This document shows positions 52,563 to 60,389 of a stretch of 64,000 nt of DNA, piece by piece. A program made the translations under genes and the position numbers. Position 1 is the stretch's first letter. Each line of letters begins with the position of its first letter. A model generated the notes under the pieces. That model was given only the letters and a program-made list of their open reading frames with translations, ran no database searches and was not told the DNA's origin. Origin of the DNA: Lachnospiraceae bacterium (GTDB lineage: Bacteria > Bacillota > Clostridia > Lachnospirales > Lachnospiraceae); the NCBI GenBank assembly GCA_017480445.1, contig JAFVAO010000064.1:1-64000 (forward strand). The letters are read 5' to 3'.

Positions 52563-52588
52563 ATCCGCAGGATCGGGAAAAATAGTTA

Positions 52589-52617
52589 TTTACAAGACGA
52601 TAGGGATATGATATACT
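52589..52617 (+). promoter_or_regulatory. Promoter of rpsO
   Basis: TTTACA (52589-52594) and TATACT (52612-52617) have a 17-base spacer, with TGA before the -10 as an extended -10 element. Confidence 0.75.
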
Positions 52618-52633
52618 AGCTAAGTGTGGTTTA

Positions 52634-52680
52634 GCCGATGCTCAGATTTGGGACACTCCGACCCGGTCCTGGTATCCGGC
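52634..52680 (+). promoter_or_regulatory. Structured rpsO leader, candidate S15 autoregulatory site
   Basis: An outer stem GCCG (52634-52637) with CGGC (52677-52680) can enclose an inner stem GGAC (52651-52654) with GTCC (52666-52669), leaving room for a further helix. S15 represses its own mRNA through a three-way-junction or pseudoknot in several bacteria. The role here is inferred from position and folding. Confidence 0.45.
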
Positions 52681-52719
52681 GTTTCCATAAAATGATGTAG
52701 AGAAAAAGGAGGATTTACC

Positions 52720-52986
52720 ATGATTTCCAAAGAGAAGAAAACAGCGATCATGAACGAGTATGCCAGAACACCCGGCGACACCGGTTCACCGGAGGTGCAG
52801 GTTGCAGTGCTGACTGCGAGAATTCAGGAGCTCACCGATCACTTGAAGGAGAACCCGAAGGATCATCATTCTCGTCGCGGTATGCTGAAGATGGTTGGTC
52901 AGAGACGTGGTCTTCTGGAGTACCTGAAGAAGAAAGACATTGAGAGATATCGTTCACTGATCAGTAGACTTGGTTTAAGAAAATAA
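52720..52986 (+). CDS. rpsO: 30S ribosomal protein S15
   Basis: The 88 residues match S15: [22 protein letters not shown], the loop and helix with [22 protein letters not shown] and the C-terminal [14 protein letters not shown]15 is a primary binder of 16S rRNA helices 20 to 22. AAAAGGAGG precedes the ATG. pnp follows, the usual pair. Confidence 0.99.
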   Translation: MISKEKKTAIMNEYARTPGDTGSPEVQVAVLTARIQELTDHLKENPKDHHSRRGMLKMVGQRRGLLEYLKKKDIERYRSLISRLGLRK

Positions 52987-52998
52987 TCAAGATGCAGG

Positions 52999-53036
52999 AG
53001 CGGAGTTTCGCCGGTTTGGTAACTCCGCTTCCTTTT
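52999..53036 (+). terminator. Hairpin after rpsO, partial terminator
   Basis: AGCGGAGTT (52999-53007) and AACTCCGCT (53021-53029) form a nine-pair stem with a 13-base loop, followed by TCCTTTTG. The weak T-tract allows some read-through to pnp, or the stem may be an RNase site. Confidence 0.6.
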
Positions 53037-53208
53037 GTGTTTCAAAGGATGTTTTTGAGGTAGTTCCGGAGCAGAGAGATCAGCCGAGATTGCTGAAAAG
53101 AGTATGAGAAATATCATGGTTTTTTCAGTAGTTTCGGTATTCTCTGTTCCGTTGAAATACGACTATAGACGAAGAAAATGCCGCAGGAGGCGGCGGAATG
53201 GAGGAATT

Positions 53209-55299
53209 ATGTACCAGAAGTATGAAATGGATCTGGCCGGCAGAAAGCTCGTTGTAGATGTCAATCGTGTCGGCAAACAGGCGAACGGATGCGCGTTTAT
53301 GCACTATGGCGACACCACAGTGCTCTGTACGGCAACTGCGTCCGAGAAGCCCAGAGAGGGGATTGATTTCTTCCCCTTAAGTGTGGAGTATGAGGAGAAA
53401 ATGTATGCGGCAGTGAAGATCCCCGGCGGTTTCAACAAGCGTGAGGGCAAGGCGAGCGAGAACGCAATCCTCACCAGCCGTGTGATCGACAGACCGATGC
53501 GTCCGTTGTTCCCCAAGGATTACAGAAATGATGTAACGCTGAACAACATGGTGATGAGCGTGGATCCCGAGTGTCGTCCGGAGCTTGTTGCGATGATCGG
53601 TGCCGCGATTGCAACCTGTATCTCGGATATCCCGTTCGACGGTCCCTGCGCGATGACCCAGATGGGACTCATCGACGGCGAGCTGATCGTGAACCCTTCC
53701 CAGAAGCAGTGGAAGGAGGGCGACCTGAACCTGACCGTTGCCTCCACCAGAGAAAAGGTGATCATGATCGAGGCGGGCGCAAATGAGGTGCCCGAGGCAA
53801 AAATGATCGAGGCCATTTATAAGGCGCATGAGATCAACCAGACGATCATTGCGTTTATCGACAAGATCGTTTCCGAGGTTGGCAAGAAGAAACATGAGTA
53901 CACCAGCTGCGCAATCCCTGCGGAGATGTTCGAGGAAATGAAGAAAATCGTTACGCCCGAGCAGATGGAGGAGGCTGTATTCACCGACGAGAAGCAGGTA
54001 CGTGAGGAGAATATCCGCCAGATCACTGAGAAGCTGGAGGAGGCTTTCGCAGAGAATGAGGAGTGGCTCGCAATCCTCGGCGAGGCTGTCTATCAGTATG
54101 AGAAAAAGACCGTGCGCAAAATGATCCTGAAGGATCACAAGCGTCCCGACGGTCGTGAGATCACCCAGATCCGTCCGCTGGCGGCTGAGGTGGATATCAT
54201 TCCCCGCGTGCACGGTTCCGCGATGTTTACCCGCGGACAGACCCAGATCTGTAATGTATGTACGTTGGCTCCGCTCTCCGAGGCACAGAGAATCGATGGC
54301 CTGGATGAAAACGAAGTAACCAAGCGTTATATGCATCATTATAATTTCCCTTCCTATTCTGTGGGTGAGACGAAGCCTTCCCGCGGACCCGGAAGACGTG
54401 AGATCGGTCACGGCGCATTGGCAGAGAGAGCTTTGATTCCGGTACTTCCTTCGGAGGACGAGTTCCCGTATGCGATCCGTACAGTATCCGAGACATTTGA
54501 GTCCAACGGTTCTACGTCCATGGCATCAACCTGTGCATCCTGTATGTCCCTGATGGCAGCAGGCGTGCCCATCAAGAAGATGGTGGCAGGCATCTCCTGT
54601 GGTCTGGTGACCGGCGACACCGATGAGGATTTCGTGCTGCTCACTGATATCCAGGGCTTGGAGGATTTCTTCGGCGATATGGACTTCAAGGTAACCGGTA
54701 CCACAGAGGGTATCACAGCGATCCAGATGGATATCAAGATCCATGGTCTGACCAGACCGATTGTGGAGGGGGCAATCGCACGCTGCCGCGAGGCGAGACT
54801 GTTCATTATGGACAATTGCATGAAGCCCGCGATCGCAGCACCCAGACCGGAGGTTGGCAAATACGCACCGAAGATTATCTCCCTGCAGATCGATCCGGAG
54901 CGGATCGGCGATGTGGTTGGCCAGCGCGGCAAGACCATCAACGAGATCATTGCCCGCACCGGCGTGAAGATCGACATCACGGATGACGGTATGGTTTCCA
55001 TCTGCGGTACTGACAAGGAAATGATGGAGAAGGCACAGGATATGGTGAAGATCATTGTCACCGACTTCGAGGAAGGCCAGATCTTCAAGGGCAAAGTTGT
55101 CAGCATCAAGGAGTTCGGCGCGTTTATCGAGTTCGCACCCGGCAAGGAAGGCATGGTGCATATCTCCAAGATCGCCAAGGAGCGCATTAACCGCGTGGAG
55201 GATGTGCTGACATTGGGAGACAATGTGACTGTCGTCTGCTTGGGTAAGGATAAGATGGGCAGAATCAGCTTCTCTATGAAGGATGTCGCACAGCAGTAA
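53209..55299 (+). CDS. pnp: Polyribonucleotide nucleotidyltransferase (PNPase)
   Basis: PNPase degrades RNA 3' to 5' with phosphate. The 696 residues hold two RNase PH-like domains (first with HYGDTTVLCTATAS and KIPGGFNKREGK, second with GRGQTQICNV-like MFTRGQTQI and PSRGPGRREIGHG), GTDTDEDF-like TGDTDEDFVLLTDI, the KH domain with GQRGKTINEIIARTG and a C-terminal S1 domain (GQIFKGKVVSIKEFGAFIEF). The ATG at 53209 follows GGAGG; upstream in-frame ATGs lack a ribosome site. About 220 bases separate it from rpsO, and no strong promoter is evident there. Confidence 0.98.
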   Translation: MYQKYEMDLAGRKLVVDVNRVGKQANGCAFMHYGDTTVLCTATASEKPREGIDFFPLSVEYEEKMYAAVKIPGGFNKREGKASENAILTSRVIDRPMRPLFPKDYRNDVTLNNMVMSVDPECRPELVAMIGAAIATCISDIPFDGPCAMTQMGLIDGELIVNPSQKQWKEGDLNLTVASTREKVIMIEAGANEVPEAKMIEAIYKAHEINQTIIAFIDKIVSEVGKKKHEYTSCAIPAEMFEEMKKIVTPEQMEEAVFTDEKQVREENIRQITEKLEEAFAENEEWLAILGEAVYQYEKKTVRKMILKDHKRPDGREITQIRPLAAEVDIIPRVHGSAMFTRGQTQICNVCTLAPLSEAQRIDGLDENEVTKRYMHHYNFPSYSVGETKPSRGPGRREIGHGALAERALIPVLPSEDEFPYAIRTVSETFESNGSTSMASTCASCMSLMAAGVPIKKMVAGISCGLVTGDTDEDFVLLTDIQGLEDFFGDMDFKVTGTTEGITAIQMDIKIHGLTRPIVEGAIARCREARLFIMDNCMKPAIAAPRPEVGKYAPKIISLQIDPERIGDVVGQRGKTINEIIARTGVKIDITDDGMVSICGTDKEMMEKAQDMVKIIVTDFEEGQIFKGKVVSIKEFGAFIEFAPGKEGMVHISKIAKERINRVEDVLTLGDNVTVVCLGKDKMGRISFSMKDVAQQ

Positions 55300-55337
55300 G
55301 TGTTTGTGATGCAAAATATGGATCAACAAAGGTAGAA

Positions 55338-55373
55338 AAAACCGGATTGTCGATGGACAGTCCGGTTTTTTTC
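55338..55373 (+). terminator. Intrinsic terminator after pnp
   Basis: AAAACCGGATTGTC (55338-55351), loop GATG and GACAGTCCGGTTTT (55356-55369) make a 14-pair stem with one G-U, followed by more T residues. A strong classical terminator. Confidence 0.92.
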
Positions 55374-55402
55374 TTGACACAATGTGGGCTTTGTGGTACT
55401 GT
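55374..55402 (+). promoter_or_regulatory. Promoter of the ABC exporter operon
   Basis: TTGACA (55374-55379) and TACTGT (55397-55402) have a 17-base spacer; TGG before the -10 compensates for its weak match. It begins directly after the pnp terminator. Confidence 0.6.
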
Positions 55403-55416
55403 ATGGATGGCTTGAA

Positions 55417-55446
55417 TTAGACAAAACTAACCAAAATTAGCCAAGA
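55417..55446 (+). repeat. Three 10-base direct repeats in the ABC exporter leader
   Basis: TTAGACAAAA, CTAACCAAAA and TTAGCCAAGA stand head to tail, each one helical turn long. They lie just downstream of the predicted transcription start and may be regulator binding sites. No regulator gene is adjacent. Confidence 0.45.
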
Positions 55447-55468
55447 CGTTCTAAGAGGGGAATGTTTT

Positions 55469-56167
55469 ATGTTTTTGGAATTAAAGGGTATACGAAAATC
55501 GTTTGGTAGAGGTGAAAACCAAATCGAGGTGTTGAAGGGTGTGGATCTGGAGATTGAAAAGGGAGAGTTCTGCGTGTTGCTGGGACCCTCCGGCTCCGGT
55601 AAGTCCACACTTTTAAATATTATCGGCGGAATCGACAAGGCGGATGCCGGAGAGATCATCATCGCCGGGGAGCGGATGGCCGATATGCGGGAGCGGCGGC
55701 TGACGTTGTACCGTCGTAAGCATTTAGGCTATATTTTTCAGATGTATAACCTGATCCCGAATCTGACAGTCAGAGAGAATATTGAGGTGGGGGCGTACTT
55801 GAGTGACAGGGCACTGAATGTGGACGAGCTTTTGCACGCGCTTGGGCTGTACGAGCACCGGCACAAGCTGCCCAATCAGCTCTCCGGCGGGCAACAGCAG
55901 CGGACGGCAATCGGCCGTGCCATCGTGAAAAATCCGGACATCATGCTGTGTGACGAGCCCACGGGAGCACTGGATTACAAGACTTCCAAGGAGATTCTCA
56001 AACTGATCGAGACGGTGAATCAGACCTATGGCAATACGATCGTGATGGTGACACACAACGACGCGATCAAGGATATGGCGGATCATGTGGTACATTTCAG
56101 GGACGGGCAGATCCGCAAGAGTTACAATAACGAGCACAAGATCGCAGCGCAGGATCTGGAGTGGTAG
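55469..56167 (+). CDS. ABC transporter ATP-binding protein (MacB/LolD type)
   Basis: The 232-residue ATPase has Walker [10 protein letters not shown] near residue 40, the Q-loop after [13 protein letters not shown], signature LSGGQQQR near 137, Walker [13 protein letters not shown] near 158 and VMVTHN. This is the subfamily that works with FtsX-type permeases in mechanotransmission rather than transport, for example MacB and BceA. The next gene encodes such a permease seven bases later. Unusual ribosome site context: AGAGGGGAA upstream of the ATG. Confidence 0.93.
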   Translation: MFLELKGIRKSFGRGENQIEVLKGVDLEIEKGEFCVLLGPSGSGKSTLLNIIGGIDKADAGEIIIAGERMADMRERRLTLYRRKHLGYIFQMYNLIPNLTVRENIEVGAYLSDRALNVDELLHALGLYEHRHKLPNQLSGGQQQRTAIGRAIVKNPDIMLCDEPTGALDYKTSKEILKLIETVNQTYGNTIVMVTHNDAIKDMADHVVHFRDGQIRKSYNNEHKIAAQDLEW

Positions 56168-56174
56168 GTGGCGT

Positions 56175-58493
56175 ATGAGAAATCCGTTGATGAAGAGGCT
56201 GCCGCGGGAGATCCGTTCGGAGGCAGTCAAATATGCAGCGATCTTTTTTCTTCTGGCGGCGACAATCAGCTTCGTGTCCGGTTTTCTGGTGGCGGACAAC
56301 AGTATGATTATCGCTTATAACGAGGGATTTACCAAATATCGGGTGGAGGACGGACGTTTCCGCCTGGATCGGAAAATGAATCGGGCGCAGAAAAAGGCGA
56401 TTGAAGAATTCGGCGTACAGCTATATGCAATGTATGACTGGGAGGAGACGGTGCAAAACGGCAGCGTGCTGCGCCTTTATGCCAACCGTACACAAATCAA
56501 TCTCGCGTGTGTGATGGAGGGCAGATTGCCGGAGAAGGCCGGCGAGGTTGCGATTGATCGCATGTATGCGGACAACAACGCGCTGCGCGTGGGCGATCGG
56601 CTGGTCGGAGCGCATCACAGCTATGAGGTGGTGGGATTCATTGCGCTGCCGGACTACAGCTGTCTGTTCGCGGACAACAGCGATTCGATGTTCGACGCGG
56701 TCAAGTTCGGGGTCGGTGTGGTGACACAGGACGCGTTCGACACATTTCCCACGGATCAGTTGCATTATACCTACAGCTGGCGTTATAACGAGCCACCGGC
56801 GGATGAGGCCGCAGAGCGGGATCTGGCGGAGGATCTGATGGAGCTTGTCAATGTCCGCACGCATCTGGAGACATTTGTTCCGCGTTATGAGAATCAGGCG
56901 ATTACCTTTACCGGGGAGGATATGGGCAGCGACAAAGCGATGATGATGGTACTGTTGTATATCGTGATTGCCATTCTGGCGTTTGTGTTCGGTATCACGA
57001 TCAGCAATACGATCCAGCAGGAGGCCTGTGTGATTGGCACGCTGCGCGCGTCCGGTTACACGCGCATGGAGCTGGTGCGGCATTATATGGCGATGCCGCT
57101 TGCCGTGACGCTTGTCGCCGCGCTGGTCGGGAATATTCTGGGCTATACCGTGCTGAAAGAGGTCTGCGCGGCGATGTATTACGGCAGCTACAGTCTGCCG
57201 ACCTATGTGACGATCTGGAACGCGGAGGCCTTTTATCTGACGACCCTGGTGCCGGTTCTGCTGATGGCGGCGATCACCTTTCTGGTGTTGTGGAGAAAAC
57301 TGCAGCTGTCACCGCTGCAGTTTCTGCGCCGGAATCTGAAGGGCGACACGCGGCGATACGCGCTGCGGCTGGTGACCTGGATTCCCTTTTTTACCCGTTT
57401 CCGCATACGGGTCATTCTGCAGAATATGAGCAATTATATCGTTTTGTTTATCGGTATTTTATTTGCCAATCTGCTGTTGATGTTCGGGATGATGTTTCCC
57501 TCGGTGCTGGCGCATTTTCAGGAGACGATCGAACAAAATCTGCTGTGCGAGTATCAGTATCTGCTGCAGGTGCCGTTCGAGGTGCTGGATGACAGCCACA
57601 AACTGAAAAGCTTTTTGGCGGCGCTTACCTTCGGCATGGAGGTGGAGACGGACAATCCCGACGCTGAGAAATTCAGCATCTATTCGCTCAAGACGCCGGA
57701 GGGCTATTATAAAAGCGAGACAGTGCTGTGCTATGGCGTGCAGAAGGACAGCAAGTATGTCCATCTGGAGGAGCCCGGGCAGCGGGTATGGATTTCCTCC
57801 GCGTATGCGGAGAAGTTCGATATCGGTGCCGGCGATCAGATTACACTGCGGGAAACCTATGAGGAGGATTCCTATACATTTGAAGTGGCCGGCATCTACG
57901 ATTACATGGGCGCTGTCGCTGTGTTTATGGAGCAGTCGTATATGAACAGCGTATTTGATCTGGGGGAAGACTATTTTTGCGGCTATTTATCCGCCACGCC
58001 GATCACGGATATCGACGATGCCTACATCGGCTCCGTCATTGATCTGGAGGCGCTTACGAAGATTTCCAGACAGCTGGATGTCTCGATGGGCAGTATGATG
58101 ATTCTGGTGGATGCGTTCGCGGTGCTGATCTTTATCGTGCTGATTTTCCTGTTGTCCAAGATCATCATTGAAAAAAATGCACAGTCCATCTCCATGACCA
58201 AGATTCTCGGTTATACCAATCTGGAGATCAGCAGGCTCTACATCGTCTCGACCTCCTTTGTGGTGGTGGCCGCGCTGCTCATCAGCCTGCCCATCGAGTA
58301 TCGGATCATGCTGTGGCTGTTCAAGGCGGTCATGCTCAGCAGCATCTCCGGCTGGATTCCGTTTTATCTGGATCCGCAGATCTATGTGAGAATGTTTTTG
58401 ATCGGTCTGGTCACCTATGGGGTGGTCGCGATCGCGGAGTATGGGAAGGTGCGGCGGATTCCCATGGAGGAGGCGTTGAAAAATGTGGAGTAG
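56175..58493 (+). CDS. FtsX-family ABC transporter permease
   Basis: The 772-residue membrane protein has an N-terminal helix (YAAIFFLLAATISFVSGFLV), a large extracellular domain, a three-helix FtsX block around residues 255-385 (VLLYIVIAILAFVFGITISN and following), a second extracellular region and a C-terminal FtsX block with FIVLIFLLSKIIIEKN. Two FtsX modules in one chain and long extracellular domains are typical of lipoprotein or antibiotic-related exporters. ATPase and permease pair with the secreted protein encoded next, whose gene overlaps by 11 bases. Substrate unknown. Confidence 0.87.
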   Translation: MRNPLMKRLPREIRSEAVKYAAIFFLLAATISFVSGFLVADNSMIIAYNEGFTKYRVEDGRFRLDRKMNRAQKKAIEEFGVQLYAMYDWEETVQNGSVLRLYANRTQINLACVMEGRLPEKAGEVAIDRMYADNNALRVGDRLVGAHHSYEVVGFIALPDYSCLFADNSDSMFDAVKFGVGVVTQDAFDTFPTDQLHYTYSWRYNEPPADEAAERDLAEDLMELVNVRTHLETFVPRYENQAITFTGEDMGSDKAMMMVLLYIVIAILAFVFGITISNTIQQEACVIGTLRASGYTRMELVRHYMAMPLAVTLVAALVGNILGYTVLKEVCAAMYYGSYSLPTYVTIWNAEAFYLTTLVPVLLMAAITFLVLWRKLQLSPLQFLRRNLKGDTRRYALRLVTWIPFFTRFRIRVILQNMSNYIVLFIGILFANLLLMFGMMFPSVLAHFQETIEQNLLCEYQYLLQVPFEVLDDSHKLKSFLAALTFGMEVETDNPDAEKFSIYSLKTPEGYYKSETVLCYGVQKDSKYVHLEEPGQRVWISSAYAEKFDIGAGDQITLRETYEEDSYTFEVAGIYDYMGAVAVFMEQSYMNSVFDLGEDYFCGYLSATPITDIDDAYIGSVIDLEALTKISRQLDVSMGSMMILVDAFAVLIFIVLIFLLSKIIIEKNAQSISMTKILGYTNLEISRLYIVSTSFVVVAALLISLPIEYRIMLWLFKAVMLSSISGWIPFYLDPQIYVRMFLIGLVTYGVVAIAEYGKVRRIPMEEALKNVE

Positions 58494-60288
58494 AGGAAGT
58501 TGGATACGCAGGAGCGTTCAGGAGAGAGCGGTTGTACATAGGTGCTTTGCGCGGCGGTTCATGGCGCTCGGACTGGCATTGACTTTGGAGCTGACTGGCA
58601 GCGGATGCGCCTGGATGCAGCAGGAGGAGCCGGCGCAGAGCCAGCAGGAGGATACATGGACTGGCGCGGAGCAGTTGCAGGAAGCTGTGCAGACGACTGT
58701 ATCGGATGCAGCGCAGGACAAGGAGGAGACCGTGGAGGTGGAAGCGGACGCCACGGGCAAGGTGAAGCAGATTACAGTGGAGACGCGCTTGCGTCATGGG
58801 CAGGGCGCTACCATAGAGGATTACTCGATTCTCAAGGATATTCAGAACACCGAGGGCGACGAGGCGTATACCCTGTTTGGCGACGGTAAGCTGTTGTGGG
58901 AGGATCACGGCGAGGATATCTACTATGAGGGCACGACGGACAAGGCGCTGCCGGTGGAGCTTTCCATCAGCTATGCATTGGATGGGAAGCCGATTGAACC
59001 GCAGCAGTTGGCAGGCAAAAGCGGCAGCCTGCGCATGCGGTTCGACTATCGGAATCTGACCGGCGAGACGGTGCAGGTGGGCGACGAGGCGATCCAGACC
59101 TGTATTCCCTTTATGGCGGTTTCGATGGTATTCCTGCCGGAGGAGGTATTCTCACAGGTAGAGGTGGAGAACGGGAAACTGATGGAGTTCGGCGATGAGC
59201 GGATCGCGGTGGGCTACGCCTTCCCGGGGCTGGCGGACAGTCTGCGGCTGCAGGAATTTGAGAAGTTTAAGGATGTGGACATTCCGGAATATGTGGAGAT
59301 CACGGCGGAGGTGACGGATTTTACACTGGATTTCACAGCGACCGTCATCAGTCCGGAATGTTTTGCGGATCTGGATGAGGAGGATCTGGATGACATCGAC
59401 GAGCTGGTGGATGACATGGACGAATTGCGGGATGCCTCGAAGGAGCTGGTGGACGGAACGGTAGAGCTAAAGGACGGCGTGGAGGAATTCGGCGATTACC
59501 TGGTGCAGTATGTGGACGCGATTGCCGCGGTCAAAGAGGGTACGGCGGGGATACAGCAGGGTGTCGGCGTGCTGCGCAAAAACAGCAAGGCGCTCGTGGA
59601 GGGCGCGAGCGGTCTGCAGGCCGGACTGGAAGCGCTGCAAAAATCCCTGGGAGAGACATCGGGAGAAGCTGTGGAGGAGGCAGAAGACGGGCAGGAGGGA
59701 CAGGATGCGGCAGATTTGGTGCAGATCCTGGATGATATGGAGAAGCGGCTGGAGAAACTGGAGCAGCTGGAGAAGGAAAGCGGTGTGGTTGACGAGTCGG
59801 CCAAGCGTGAGCGTGACGGGCTGAAAGAGGATATAATGATGCTGCGGGCAGCCTACACGGCGATGGCGGGGGCGAGCAGCGCGTCCATGACGCAGTTAAA
59901 GCTTGCTGTGGATCAGCTGGCGCAGGGCAGCGCACAGCTGACGGAGGGTGTGCAGGCCTTCAGCGATGGCATCGGCAAGCTGTACAAGGGCTCCGAGAAG
60001 TTAAACAGCGGAGTGGGCGAACTGAAGGAGGCCGGTCAGGAGCTGACGGACGGGTATGATGAGCTGAAAGACGGCGTGAAGGAATTTCGGGACGGCGTAA
60101 AAGAATTTGACGAGGAAGGCATCCAGGAGCTGGCGGACATGGCGGGGAAGGATTTGCAGGGCGTCGCCAACCGGCTGCGTGCCGCCAAGCGGGCGGACGG
60201 CCGGTATACGAACTTCGGCGGCATTGCGCCCGGGCGCACCGGCAAGGTGCAGTTTGTCATCGAGACAGAAAAAATTGAGGAAAAATAG
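58483..60288 (+). CDS. Secreted YhgE/Pip-like heptad-repeat protein linked to the ABC permease
   Basis: The 601-residue product has an N-terminal hydrophobic segment (FMALGLALTLELTGSGC) followed by an acidic mature protein. Residues about 65-300 are a beta-rich domain of unknown family. From about 300 the chain is made of heptads of the form L-x-x-G-x-x-x, for example VKEGTAG, LVEGASG, LAQGSAQ, LTEGVQA, LNSGVGE, LTDGYDE and LKDGVKE. This is the pattern seen in YhgE/Pip-type proteins and phage-infection proteins, and it probably forms long helical hairpins. The cysteine after TGSG could be a lipoprotein site, but the residue three before it is glycine, a poor lipobox. Overlap with the permease gene suggests a shared complex. 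Confidence 0.75.
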   Translation: MWSRGSWIRRSVQERAVVHRCFARRFMALGLALTLELTGSGCAWMQQEEPAQSQQEDTWTGAEQLQEAVQTTVSDAAQDKEETVEVEADATGKVKQITVETRLRHGQGATIEDYSILKDIQNTEGDEAYTLFGDGKLLWEDHGEDIYYEGTTDKALPVELSISYALDGKPIEPQQLAGKSGSLRMRFDYRNLTGETVQVGDEAIQTCIPFMAVSMVFLPEEVFSQVEVENGKLMEFGDERIAVGYAFPGLADSLRLQEFEKFKDVDIPEYVEITAEVTDFTLDFTATVISPECFADLDEEDLDDIDELVDDMDELRDASKELVDGTVELKDGVEEFGDYLVQYVDAIAAVKEGTAGIQQGVGVLRKNSKALVEGASGLQAGLEALQKSLGETSGEAVEEAEDGQEGQDAADLVQILDDMEKRLEKLEQLEKESGVVDESAKRERDGLKEDIMMLRAAYTAMAGASSASMTQLKLAVDQLAQGSAQLTEGVQAFSDGIGKLYKGSEKLNSGVGELKEAGQELTDGYDELKDGVKEFRDGVKEFDEEGIQELADMAGKDLQGVANRLRAAKRADGRYTNFGGIAPGRTGKVQFVIETEKIEEK

Positions 60289-60319
60289 CGAGGGAAAGAC
60301 CATTTGACGTGTTTTTCAG

Positions 60320-60349
60320 TTGACGCGCAGATCAAGGGTTTTGTATAAT
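60320..60349 (+). promoter_or_regulatory. Promoter of the 999-residue surface protein gene
   Basis: TTGACG (60320-60325) and TATAAT (60344-60349) have an 18-base spacer. The same -35 variant, spacer and -10 occur at 63402-63431. Confidence 0.75.
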
Positions 60350-60389
60350 AAAGGCAGTAAGCGACGTGCGCGCAATGGGAGAATACGAT

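Noticed and set aside
53090..53117. Promoter before pnp (TTGCTG-N16-TATCAT)
   Set aside because: Weak -35 and a 16-base spacer; not convincing without transcript data.
58560..58620. Lipoprotein signal in the heptad-repeat protein
   Set aside because: The residues before the cysteine (GSG) do not fit the lipobox, which needs a hydrophobic residue at -3. It is kept only as a possibility in the feature text.
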